Assembly: GCA_029260375.1 (NCBI GenBank)
Contig: JAJDDI010000062.1
Coordinates: forward strand, 1 to 37,184
Source of the DNA: Phycisphaerales bacterium
GTDB lineage: Bacteria > Planctomycetota > Phycisphaerae > Phycisphaerales > UBA1924
DNA: 37,184 nt
Direction of reading: 5' to 3'
The notes under the pieces are model-generated. The model was given only the letters and a program-made list of their open reading frames with translations. It ran no database searches and had not been told where the DNA came from. The position numbers and the translations under genes were made by a program. This document shows positions 1-7,307 of this stretch, in pieces (the first letter of the stretch is position 1; every line of letters starts with the position of its first letter).

Positions 1-1629
1 CGCCAGCCCGTCGGTCGCCTCGACATCGCCCAGGAACGTCGCGATCTCCAGCTCCTGCGTCATCATCCCGTCCACGACGCGGAACTGGAAGTCCGCCTGC
101 TCCGTGCACCGGATCCGCCCGCGCGGCGTCTCGCCCTCGGCAAGCTCCCCGGTGAGCTCCCCGTCCACACGCAGCACCGCGTCGAACACGCTGGGCCCGC
201 GCGAATGCACCGTCCCCGCGTTGAGGTTCACCTGCGCCCGGCTGCCCGTGTACGAGCCCACGCCCTCCCACGCCAGCTCGATCGTCCCGCCCGGCCCGGA
301 CAGCGTCAGGTCCCGCGTTGTCGCCCGTCCCTCGACGCCCACGAACCGACCCGTCAGCCCCCGCGCCGGGTCCTCCAGCCGGACCAGCCCCGTCCGCTCG
401 GCCGTCAGACGGAACGACGCGTCCGAATCCTCCAGCTCGTCGGGCGTCTCGCTCAGCGGCTTGATGACCAAGGGTCCAGTCCACGTCAGCGTGATGGGCA
501 ACCGCTCAGCCGGCGGCGCGTCCACGACCTCAACCTCGGGGCCGAAGACTTCGTTCACAAGACCGGTACTCGCAGACTCACCCGCCGGCGTCTCGCTCGT
601 CGCGGCCTGGGCGCGTTCCGCCGAGGGCGCGGCTTCGGCGTCCCCGCTCGAACCGAACGCGCCGCCAAACGCGCCGGGCGAGACGGTGTTGTCGATCAGC
701 CGGACCCACAGGTCGAGCTTGTCGCCGTAGGTCCGCAGCGTGTCTCGCGAGATCGTCACGCCGTCAAGAAACGCGATCTGGTACTCATCGATCTTCACGC
801 CGGGCGCATCGCCAGGCCCTTGAGCGGTCTGCGTCTCGCCCTTTGCTGCGTCGGGCCTGGCCTGCGCGCTCGCGTTGCCAGCCACGGGCGCCCCGCCGGT
901 GGGAACCCCGTCGGCGGGCGATTCTTCCTGCGCCAGCGCCGGCGTGTACCGGATGTACTCGCCCCCCCGGAACTCGAGCAGCTCCAGCCGCTCCTTCACC
1001 TGGTTGATCACCGCCGTCATGTACGTCCCGGCGAACTCCACCGGCCCGCTCTGCACATGCACCCGCCCCGTCGTCGCCAGCCGCGCGTTGCGCTGGTCAA
1101 ACTCCAGCGGCTTGTCCGTCTTGGCGACCAGCAGCGGCTCGTCCCGCCCCAGCACCGGGCGTTGCCCGTCCGCCAGCGCCTCGAACACGCGGATGGTCAC
1201 GTTGCCCTGCAGGCGCCCGGACTCGGGCGCGCTGTTGTTCTGCCCCCCGGGCATGAAGAACCGCCCCTTGCTCGCCTGCACGTGCAGCGTCCGCCCGTCC
1301 CGCAGGAAGTACCACAGGCGCGGCTCGACCACACTCCGCTCCAGCGGGCTCACCGGGTCGTACGACTCGGCCGACAGCACGCCCGACAGCCGCGTCGGGT
1401 CGTCCTTGTCCGTCAGCTCCAGGTACATCCCCGAGCCCGTGCCCTCGCCCAGGATGTCCGTGATGTCCGGGGGTATCTCCCGGTCCGGGTCCTGTGCCGT
1501 CGCCGTGGACGTCCCGCCACCGCGCATCGCGAAGACCACCACCAGGATCGAGAAAATGACAGCCAGCGACGCGGCTATGTACAGCCCCGTCCGCTCGACC
1601 ATCCCAAGGCGGCTTCCGTTCCGTCCCAT
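1..1629 (-). CDS. Membrane-anchored LptC/LptA-like protein, 3' end beyond the window
   Basis: The frame is open for 543 codons and runs off the left edge, so the C-terminus is missing. The N-terminus has a short basic stretch, then one hydrophobic segment (about residues 14-34, LYIAASLAVILSILVVVFAM), as expected for a single-span inner-membrane anchor. The rest is predicted periplasmic. Repeated beta-rich stretches (LEFDQRNARLATTGRVHVQS near residues 175-195, VNLNAGTVHSRG further on) resemble the OstA/LptC jellyroll that carries LPS across the periplasm. A Pro/Ala/Gln-rich linker lies in the middle. The gene is 45 bp downstream of kdsD, echoing the kdsD-kdsC-lptC-lptA order of proteobacteria. 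It is much longer than a typical LptC (about 190 residues), so it may fuse several jellyroll units. ATG 1629 has AGG about 9 nt upstream; an in-frame ATG at 1638 is the alternative. The fold is an inference from pattern and context. Confidence 0.6.
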   Translation of the reverse strand, partial: MGRNGSRLGMVERTGLYIAASLAVIFSILVVVFAMRGGGTSTATAQDPDREIPPDITDILGEGTGSGMYLELTDKDDPTRLSGVLSAESYDPVSPLERSVVEPRLWYFLRDGRTLHVQASKGRFFMPGGQNNSAPESGRLQGNVTIRVFEALADGQRPVLGRDEPLLVAKTDKPLEFDQRNARLATTGRVHVQSGPVEFAGTYMTAVINQVKERLELLEFRGGEYIRYTPALAQEESPADGVPTGGAPVAGNASAQARPDAAKGETQTAQGPGDAPGVKIDEYQIAFLDGVTISRDTLRTYGDKLDLWVRLIDNTVSPGAFGGAFGSSGDAEAAPSAERAQAATSETPAGESASTGLVNEVFGPEVEVVDAPPAERLPITLTWTGPLVIKPLSETPDELEDSDASFRLTAERTGLVRLEDPARGLTGRFVGVEGRATTRDLTLSGPGGTIELAWEGVGSYTGSRAQVNLNAGTVHSRGPSVFDAVLRVDGELTGELAEGETPRGRIRCTEQADFQFRVVDGMMTQELEIATFLGDVEATDGLA

Positions 1630-1673
1630 GGATCCCATCCTACCTTGATCGCCCCGCCCCAACATAAACCACA

Positions 1674-2735
1674 TCAGTCCCGCACCAGCCTACGGCTGAT
1701 CAGGTCCTGCACGTCCAGCAGCCCCACCGGGCGCCCGCCCTCGTCCACCACCGGGATCTCGTCCTGGCGGTGCTCCCGGAACGCCGCCACCGCGTCCCGG
1801 GCCAGCGCGCTGTCCGAGATCGTCCGCGGCCCCTTGGTCATCACCTCGCGGATCGGGCCGGTCATCCGCCCAGGGTCCTCCAGCACCAGGCGGCGCAGGT
1901 CGCCGTCGGTGAAGATCCCCACCAGCCGATCGTTCTCAACCACCAGCAGCGCCCCGGGGCGCCGCCCGGTCTTGGCCACGTGCCGCAGCGCCGCCTCCAC
2001 GCTCATCTCGGGCGAGATCAGCGGCAGGTTCTCCCCCGCCCGGAACCGCAGCAGCTCAACAACCGGCTGCAGCAATCCCCCCAGCTGCCCCCCCGGGTGC
2101 CGCTTGGCAAAGTCCTCGTTCGTAAAGTTCCGACGCCTCGCCACGGCCAGCGCCAGCGCGTCCCCGATCGCCATCGTCGCCGTCGTGGACGCGGTGGGCG
2201 CCATCAGGGCGCCGCCCGCTTCCGCTCTCACACCCACCGCCAGCGTCACGTCCGCCACCCGCTCCAGGCGGGAGGGTTCGTCGTCCTCGCCCGCCCCGCG
2301 TGTGATCGCGATGATCGGGATCCCGTCCTGACGCAGCGTCGCCGCCAGGGCGACTACCTCGTCCGTTTCCCCTGAGTGCGACAGGCAGACGGCCACGTCC
2401 AGCTTCCGGAACCGCCCCAGGTCCCCGTGGGCCGCTTCTGTCGGGTGCACCGCGTGCGACGTGATCCCCAGCGACGCCATCGTCGAGCTGATCTTCGCCC
2501 CCACATGCCCGGACTTGCCCAGCCCCGAGACCAGCACCGTCCCGCCCTGGGCCGCGCACCGCTCGATGATCTCGCACGCCCGTGTGAACGCGCCGTCCAC
2601 GCCCGCCCCGATCGCCTCGATCGCCCGCGCCTCGTCCCGCAGGACGCCCCGGATGTACTCCAGCTCATCGGGGCGTGCGGCGTGCTCGGGGGCCTTCGCG
2701 GGCCGGGTCCTGCTCTGGGCGGTCTGGTCGCTCAT
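1674..2735 (-). CDS. kdsD: D-arabinose 5-phosphate isomerase KdsD (SIS plus CBS pair)
   Basis: This 353-residue protein interconverts D-ribulose 5-phosphate and D-arabinose 5-phosphate, the first step toward Kdo for lipopolysaccharide. The SIS sugar-isomerase domain spans about residues 45-185. It carries the family motif GLGKSGHVGAKISSTMASLG and then HPTEAAHGDLG. The histidine in DFAKRHPGGQLG matches the family's FxHPGG segment. Two CBS motifs follow (about 220-275 and 290-345; REVMTKGPRTI and IPVVDEGGRPVGLLDVQDL). Length and domain order match the KdsD/KpsF family. An upstream in-frame extension to 2849 is rejected because it would run into the divergent scpA start and lacks family similarity. 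A Kdo pathway implies an outer membrane with LPS-like glycolipid, consistent with the LptC-like gene next door. Confidence 0.93.
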   Translation of the reverse strand: MSDQTAQSRTRPAKAPEHAARPDELEYIRGVLRDEARAIEAIGAGVDGAFTRACEIIERCAAQGGTVLVSGLGKSGHVGAKISSTMASLGITSHAVHPTEAAHGDLGRFRKLDVAVCLSHSGETDEVVALAATLRQDGIPIIAITRGAGEDDEPSRLERVADVTLAVGVRAEAGGALMAPTASTTATMAIGDALALAVARRRNFTNEDFAKRHPGGQLGGLLQPVVELLRFRAGENLPLISPEMSVEAALRHVAKTGRRPGALLVVENDRLVGIFTDGDLRRLVLEDPGRMTGPIREVMTKGPRTISDSALARDAVAAFREHRQDEIPVVDEGGRPVGLLDVQDLISRRLVRD

Positions 2736-2820
2736 AAGCACAAAGGATAGCGCCCGCGGGCTCTGGCCGGGCGCCGGTGTACACTCGACTCCATCGCCCG
2801 CACACGGAGGACGCGAGCCC

Positions 2821-3666
2821 ATGACCGCCCCAGCCGCCAGCCAGAGCAACTACCGCGTCCGCCTGGACGCCTTCGAGGGCCCGCTGGACCTGCTGCTCTT
2901 CCTCATCCGCCGGGCCGAGGTCGATGTCACCGACATCCCCGTCGCCGCGATCACCGAGCAGTACATGGACCAGCTCGAGCAGATCGAGCGGATCGACATC
3001 GAGCTCGCCGGCGAGTTCCTCGTCATGGCCGCCACGCTCATGGAGATCAAGTCCCGCATGATCAACCCCCCCGAGCAGGGCGAGGCGATCGAGTCCGATC
3101 GCCACGACTCGGACAAGGACCACTCCGACCCCCGCGCCGAGCTGGTCCGCCAGCTGCTCGACTACAAGAAGTTCCGCGACGCCGCCGACGAGCTCGACCA
3201 CCGCCGCCTGGAGTGGTCCCAGCGCGCCCCGGTCGTCCCCGCGGCCTCCGACGAGCAGCTCGTCCGAGACGCCGCCGAAGAACTCGGCGAGCTCGACATG
3301 GAAGACCTGGGCCTGAGCGACCTGCTCGCCGCCTTCCAGGAGATCGTCGCCAGCGTCAACTTCGACCGCCTGGGCGAGCACGAGGTCATCTCCGACGACA
3401 CCCCCATCGAGCTCCACGCCGAGGACCTGCTCGACCGCCTCGCCCGCGACGGCGTCATGCACGACGGCGCCCCACGCCTGAGCCTCCGGGGCGTCCTGGC
3501 CGGCCGCTCCAAGCCCGAGATGATCGGCCTCTTCCTCGCCATGCTCACGCTCATCCGCGACCAGCGCATCGCCGTCCGCCAGAGCCAGACCGGCAGCGAC
3601 ATCGAGCTCGAGCTCCGCCCCGACGCCGAAGCCGACGCGGCCCCGATCACCGACGACTTCTCCTAG
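2821..3666 (+). CDS. scpA: Segregation and condensation protein A (ScpA kleisin)
   Basis: The 281-residue product is the kleisin that bridges SMC heads in the bacterial condensin, acting on chromosome compaction and segregation with ScpB. The N-terminal signature is clear: YRVRLDAFEGPLDLLLFLIR, then DVTDIPVAAITEQYMDQLE and LAGEFLVMAATLMEIKSRM. An acidic linker (about 85-150) and a C-terminal winged-helix region (FLAMLTLIRDQRIAVRQ) follow, the usual kleisin layout. The ATG at 2821 is chosen because the family similarity starts right after it; GGAGGA lies about 10 nt upstream. Transcription is divergent from kdsD across an 85-bp gap with a possible -10 (TACACT, 2780-2785) and no clear -35. scpB and smc are not in the window. 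Confidence 0.93.
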   Translation: MTAPAASQSNYRVRLDAFEGPLDLLLFLIRRAEVDVTDIPVAAITEQYMDQLEQIERIDIELAGEFLVMAATLMEIKSRMINPPEQGEAIESDRHDSDKDHSDPRAELVRQLLDYKKFRDAADELDHRRLEWSQRAPVVPAASDEQLVRDAAEELGELDMEDLGLSDLLAAFQEIVASVNFDRLGEHEVISDDTPIELHAEDLLDRLARDGVMHDGAPRLSLRGVLAGRSKPEMIGLFLAMLTLIRDQRIAVRQSQTGSDIELELRPDAEADAAPITDDFS

Positions 3667-3692
3667 CGCCCGCCCGGCGATCACCAACAGCC

Positions 3693-3763
3693 GGTGGTAC
3701 GGGCTTCCAGCCCGTTCTCGCGGTACCCGGTTTGATCCGTATGGGATGGAAGCCCGTACCACC
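3693..3763. repeat. Family A palindromic repeat (GFQPV/GWKPVP type), full copy
   Basis: Two perfect 17-bp inverted arms (3693-3709 and 3747-3763) enclose a 37-bp spacer. The left arm runs into a smaller hairpin, ACGGGCT-TCC-AGCCCGT (3699-3715). Translated on the plus strand the two arms read GGTGFQPV and GWKPVP, peptides I have seen in many small spurious planctomycete ORFs. It lies between the convergent 3' ends of scpA and the sulfotransferase gene, so it may also act as a bidirectional terminator or mRNA-end stabiliser. Related copies are at 21647-21667, 23316-23336 and 36791-36812. Confidence 0.85.
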
Positions 3764-3786
3764 AGATCGATCAAGCAATCCTGTTC

Positions 3787-5280
3787 TCAGCCGGACTCAA
3801 GGTACCGGTCCTCGATCGTCTCGCGCAAACTCTCCAGATGCCCCGCGTACCGCTCGTGCCGGCGCACGGAGCGCGTGTAGATCGGCTGGTCCACCTGGTA
3901 CTCGCTGGCCGTGCGCACGCTCCGCTTCTTCTCGTAGAACCGCGCGCACGCGTCGTCCCAGCCCAGCCCGATCGCGTCGATCAGCCTCCGCGACTCACCC
4001 GCCTGGTCCGCGACCATGTTCTCGTACGCCACCCGGTGCACCTCGACGCCCAGCGCCTGCGTCCAATGCGCCATCGCCCGCTGCGAGTCGTTGAAGTACC
4101 GCCCGAGCCAGGTCTGGTCCCGCGTCCAGGCCATGCCGTGGATGTCGCGAAAGTCCTGGAAATAGCACGACAGGCACGTGTCCATCGGGTCGCGCACGCA
4201 GTGGACCAGCGTGGCGCCCGGCAGCGCCGCGCGGATCAGCCCCAGGTGAAGCAGCGAATCGGGCTGCTTGTCCGTCACCCGCGCCGCGTTCGTGTCGAGC
4301 GCGCCAAGCTCCTTGACAACGCCCCGCCCGAACCGCGACAGCCGCGACCGCCCGATCACCGCCGGGTCCTCGATGAGGGCGAACGGGCGCTGGTCCGTGC
4401 GAAGCTGCACCGCCAGCTTCGACGCCAGCCCGATCTCCCCCCCGCCGCACGCCCGCGGGTGGCTCGCGATGATCTGCTCAACCAGCGTCGTCCCCGACCG
4501 CGGCATCCCGAACACGAACACCGGCAGCTCCGATGCGGCCCCACCGGCGCCCAGCGCGGCGAAAGCCTCGGGCGTCCACCGCTCGATCATCCGGTCCACC
4601 GCCTCCGAGAACGCGTCGGCGTCCCACGCCGGCTTGTCCGTCTCGTTCACACGCTCGTAGCACGCGAACGCCTCGTCGAACCGCCCCTCGCTGTCGAGCA
4701 GCTCCCCCAGCGCCCACGTCAGTCGGCGTACATAGAACGCCCAGACGTCGCCGCCCTCCAGGCGCCCCCGCACCGCGTCGATGCCCTCGCCCGCGCGCCC
4801 GAGGCGCTTGGCAAGCTCCGCGAACAGCAGCACGCACGCGCTGTTGGCGCCCCCGCCCAGCACCGCCCGCTCGACCACCCGCATCGCTCCCTCGTGATCC
4901 CCACGCAGCCGCTTGTGGTTCGCCACCGCCGCCAGCACGTCGCCCGACTCGGGCGCCATCGCCAGCGCCCGACCGAACGACTCGCCCGCCTCGTCGAGCC
5001 TGTTCAACGCCTGCAGCGCCATGCCCAGCTCGAGCAGCGCTTGGTGCCGCTTTGGCTCGAGCCCGATCGCCCGCTCGATCGGCTCCAGCGCCCGCTCGGG
5101 CTTGCCCGCGCGTGTCAACGCCGCCCCGCGCAGCAGCAGCAGCGTCACATTGCCCGGATCCCCCGCCAGCCCGCGCTCCGCCGCCGCGGCCGCCTCGTCC
5201 AGCCGCCCCGCCCGCATCAGCCGCGACGCCTGAGCCGCAAGCTGCCGGACCTGTGCCTGGGTGGGTTTCGGGGGCGCCAT
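3787..5280 (-). CDS. TPR-repeat sulfotransferase
   Basis: The 497-residue protein has N-terminal tetratricopeptide repeats (about residues 8-190; for example AGRLDEAAAAAERGLAGDPG and RHQALLELGMALQALNRLDE). A PAPS-dependent sulfotransferase domain follows (about 255-480). The 5'-phosphosulfate-binding loop is VFGMPRSGTTLVEQ, followed by IASHPRACGGGEI. A second conserved stretch is LVHCVRDPMDTCLSCYFQDF, covering the 3'-phosphate-binding Arg/Ser region. TPR-sulfotransferase fusions are common in planctomycetes and marine bacteria; the acceptor is unknown. No signal peptide is seen, so action in the cytosol is expected. It lies 21 bp downstream of the aminotransferase gene on the same strand, so the two may be co-transcribed. 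Confidence 0.88.
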   Translation of the reverse strand: MAPPKPTQAQVRQLAAQASRLMRAGRLDEAAAAAERGLAGDPGNVTLLLLRGAALTRAGKPERALEPIERAIGLEPKRHQALLELGMALQALNRLDEAGESFGRALAMAPESGDVLAAVANHKRLRGDHEGAMRVVERAVLGGGANSACVLLFAELAKRLGRAGEGIDAVRGRLEGGDVWAFYVRRLTWALGELLDSEGRFDEAFACYERVNETDKPAWDADAFSEAVDRMIERWTPEAFAALGAGGAASELPVFVFGMPRSGTTLVEQIIASHPRACGGGEIGLASKLAVQLRTDQRPFALIEDPAVIGRSRLSRFGRGVVKELGALDTNAARVTDKQPDSLLHLGLIRAALPGATLVHCVRDPMDTCLSCYFQDFRDIHGMAWTRDQTWLGRYFNDSQRAMAHWTQALGVEVHRVAYENMVADQAGESRRLIDAIGLGWDDACARFYEKKRSVRTASEYQVDQPIYTRSVRRHERYAGHLESLRETIEDRYLESG

Positions 5281-5301
5281 CGGGCGATCGTAGCGGGGGG
5301 G

Positions 5302-6576
5302 CTACATGCCCAGCTTCTGCACGAACGCCGCCAGCCGGTCCATGCCCGCGTTGATCGTCTCTTCCGAGCACGCGAACGAGATGCGCACGTGGTCCGGGCC
5401 GACGCCCCCGAAGTCCTCGCCCGGCACGAACGCCAGCAGCTCCTCTTCGAGCAGCGCCTCGCACAGATCGCTCGCCGAGCCCAGCGTCCTGCCCCCGGGC
5501 GTGATCCCGCCGAACAGCCCGGAGATATCCGGGAACACATAGAACGCCCCCGTGGGTCGCGGGCACAGCACGCCCGGGATCGTCGAGAGCCGCGTGTGGA
5601 TCAGCTCCGCCCGCCGCCCGAACGCCTGGCGCATCTGCTCAACCTCGTCGGCGCACTCGCGCAGCGCCACCCGGATGGCGGGGTAGTTGAACGAGGTGAT
5701 GTTGGTCGTCATCTGCCCCTGCAGGGTGCCGATGGCCCTGATGAGCGTCTTGCCGAACTCGCCGGGCATCGCGCCGTACCCGATCCGCCACCCCGTCATC
5801 GCGTACGCCTTGCTCAGACCGTTGATCGTGAACGTGCGCTCGCTGACCTCGGGCACGCTGCCGATCGAGAAGTGCTCGATCCCGCCGTACACGATCTTCT
5901 CGTAGATCTCGTCGGAAACGATCACCAGCCCCGGCGCCGTCGTCCGCGCCGCCTCCGCGACCACCCCCGCCAGCGCCCGCAGCTCGTCGGGCGTGTACAT
6001 CGTCCCGCACGGGTTGCTCGGCGAGTTGATGACCAGCACCCGGCTGTTGGGCGTGATCGCCGCGCGGAGCTGCTCGGGCGACATCTTGAAATCACGCTCG
6101 GCGCTCGTGGCGACCTCCACGACCCTCCCGCCCGAGAGCTTCGCGATCGGGTCGTAGCTCACCCACGCGGGCGTCGGGATGATCACCTCGGGCGCCGCTT
6201 CGCCGGGCGCCGGAAAGTCCAGCAGGCACTGCATCACGCCGTACAGCGTGTGCTTGCCCCCGGCGCTGATCGCCACGTGCTCGCCCGTGAGCCCGGGGAT
6301 CCCGTTCTCCCGCGTCAGCTTCTCCGCGATCGCCTCCCGCGTCTCCATGTCGCCCAGCGTCGGCGTGTACTTCGTCTGACCCGCCAGCAGCGCATCGATC
6401 GCGGCCTGCTTGATCCGCTGGGGCGTGTCAAAGTCCGGCTCGCCCGCCGCAAAGATCAGGACGTCCTTGCCCGATTTCTTCAGCGCCTTGGCCCGGTTCG
6501 TGAACGCAACCGTGACCGAGGGCTTCAGGGATTTCACCCGAGCCGAGAGGCCCAGGCCGCGGTGGCTTTCACTCAT
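5302..6576 (-). CDS. PLP-dependent class I/II aminotransferase (aspartate aminotransferase-like)
   Basis: This is a fold-type I aminotransferase of 424 residues, slightly longer than the usual 390-400. Family landmarks are VLIFAAGEPDFDTPQRIKQA, TKYTPTLGDMETREAIA, VINSPSNPCGTMYT, IVSDEIYEKIVY and the Schiff-base lysine in GLSKAYAMTGWRIGY. The C-terminal FVPGEDFGGVGPDHVRISFA includes the arginine that binds the alpha-carboxylate. The pattern is that of subgroup I-gamma aspartate/prephenate aminotransferases, but substrate specificity cannot be fixed from sequence alone. It lies upstream of the TPR-sulfotransferase and divergent from rpsO, across a 191-bp gap carrying the rpsO promoter. Confidence 0.88.
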   Translation of the reverse strand: MSESHRGLGLSARVKSLKPSVTVAFTNRAKALKKSGKDVLIFAAGEPDFDTPQRIKQAAIDALLAGQTKYTPTLGDMETREAIAEKLTRENGIPGLTGEHVAISAGGKHTLYGVMQCLLDFPAPGEAAPEVIIPTPAWVSYDPIAKLSGGRVVEVATSAERDFKMSPEQLRAAITPNSRVLVINSPSNPCGTMYTPDELRALAGVVAEAARTTAPGLVIVSDEIYEKIVYGGIEHFSIGSVPEVSERTFTINGLSKAYAMTGWRIGYGAMPGEFGKTLIRAIGTLQGQMTTNITSFNYPAIRVALRECADEVEQMRQAFGRRAELIHTRLSTIPGVLCPRPTGAFYVFPDISGLFGGITPGGRTLGSASDLCEALLEEELLAFVPGEDFGGVGPDHVRISFACSEETINAGMDRLAAFVQKLGM

Positions 6577-6654
6577 GCGCGGATCATAATCACCCGCCCG
6601 CTCCCGTGGGCGGCCCCGAGCCCCGCCGCGGGTCCCCGCCAGGCGATCGGCGCA

Positions 6655-6683
6655 TTGATAGAGCCCCCGCCCGAGCCTAATGT
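6655..6683 (+). promoter_or_regulatory. Housekeeping-type promoter for rpsO-pnp
   Basis: A -35 box TTGATA (6655-6660) and a -10 box TAATGT (6678-6683) are separated by 17 bp, close to the sigma-70 consensus and standing out in the GC-rich surroundings. Transcription would start near 6690 and leave a leader of about 78 nt before the rpsO ATG. No other good candidate was seen between 6577 and 6767. Confidence 0.7.
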
Positions 6684-6767
6684 TGGCTTCCGGTCAACGG
6701 GCCGTCTAAGTCCCAAACACGCTTGCCGCGGTTCACGCTGCGGCCTGACGAGGAGTGGATCAGCACT

Positions 6768-7037
6768 ATGCCTCTCGACAAAGAAATCAAAGGCCAGACC
6801 ATCGGCGAGTTCGCTCGAACCGAGGGCGACACCGGATCCCCCGAGGTCCAGATCGCCCTGCTCACCCGCCGCATCCAGCAGATCGCCACGCACATGCGTG
6901 AGAACAAGCAGGACACGCACTCGCGCCGCGGGCTCGTCATACTCGTGGGCAAGCGCAACCGCCTCCTGCGTTACCTGCAGAAGAAGAACCGCCCCAAGTA
7001 CCTCGAGACGATCCAGGCCCTGGGGCTCCGCAAGTAA
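6768..7037 (+). CDS. rpsO: 30S ribosomal protein S15
   Basis: The product is 89 residues, exactly the usual S15 length. It carries the signature region [27 protein letters not shown] followed by the conserved [20 protein letters not shown] (split here only for length; residues about 23-70). S15 binds 16S rRNA early in assembly of the platform. AGGAG lies 12 nt before the ATG at 6768, a rather long spacing; a longer in-frame extension to 6723 adds residues that S15 does not have. A strong terminator follows, then pnp, the classical rpsO-pnp order. In several bacteria S15 represses its own translation through its leader; nothing diagnostic of that could be seen here. Confidence 0.96.
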   Translation: MPLDKEIKGQTIGEFARTEGDTGSPEVQIALLTRRIQQIATHMRENKQDTHSRRGLVILVGKRNRLLRYLQKKNRPKYLETIQALGLRK

Positions 7038-7047
7038 GTCATTCCAA

Positions 7048-7082
7048 CCCGCTGGCGCTGCCGCGCCAGCGGGTTCTTTGTT
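7048..7082 (+). terminator. Rho-independent terminator after rpsO
   Basis: A perfect 10-bp stem CCCGCTGGCG / CGCCAGCGGG with a 6-nt loop (7048-7073) is followed by TTCTTTGTTT. It lies 11 bp after the rpsO stop. As in other bacteria, readthrough could still supply pnp. Confidence 0.88.
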
Positions 7083-7307
7083 TCGGGGTGTTCACTCGAG
7101 CGGCAGTGGGCGCCGGGCGTTGATCGGATGATGAAACCGACCTCCGCGCCCCGCGCCTTCTGCCCCTCAGTCGGATGAGCATCCCGATGGACATCACGAC
7201 CCCCTTGCGCGGCGGACACGGAAGTTCTCGCCCGGGCGCGCGGGGGTTCCATCCGGGGAACGGCGCCCAAGGCCCTGGCGCTCCCCGCTCCAGAAGGGAC
7301 AGATCCG

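Noticed and set aside
2736..2820. Promoters for the divergent kdsD and scpA genes
   Set aside because: Only a lone TACACT was found, without a matching -35 box, so no separate feature is listed.
3838..7131. A very long open frame on the plus strand opposite the sulfotransferase and aminotransferase genes
   Set aside because: It is Arg/His/Pro-rich nonsense produced by the high G+C of the genes on the other strand, and it also runs through rpsO in a wrong frame.
7085..7307. A structured autoregulatory RNA in the pnp leader
   Set aside because: Several small imperfect hairpins exist, but none matches a known element and such pairing is expected by chance at this G+C.
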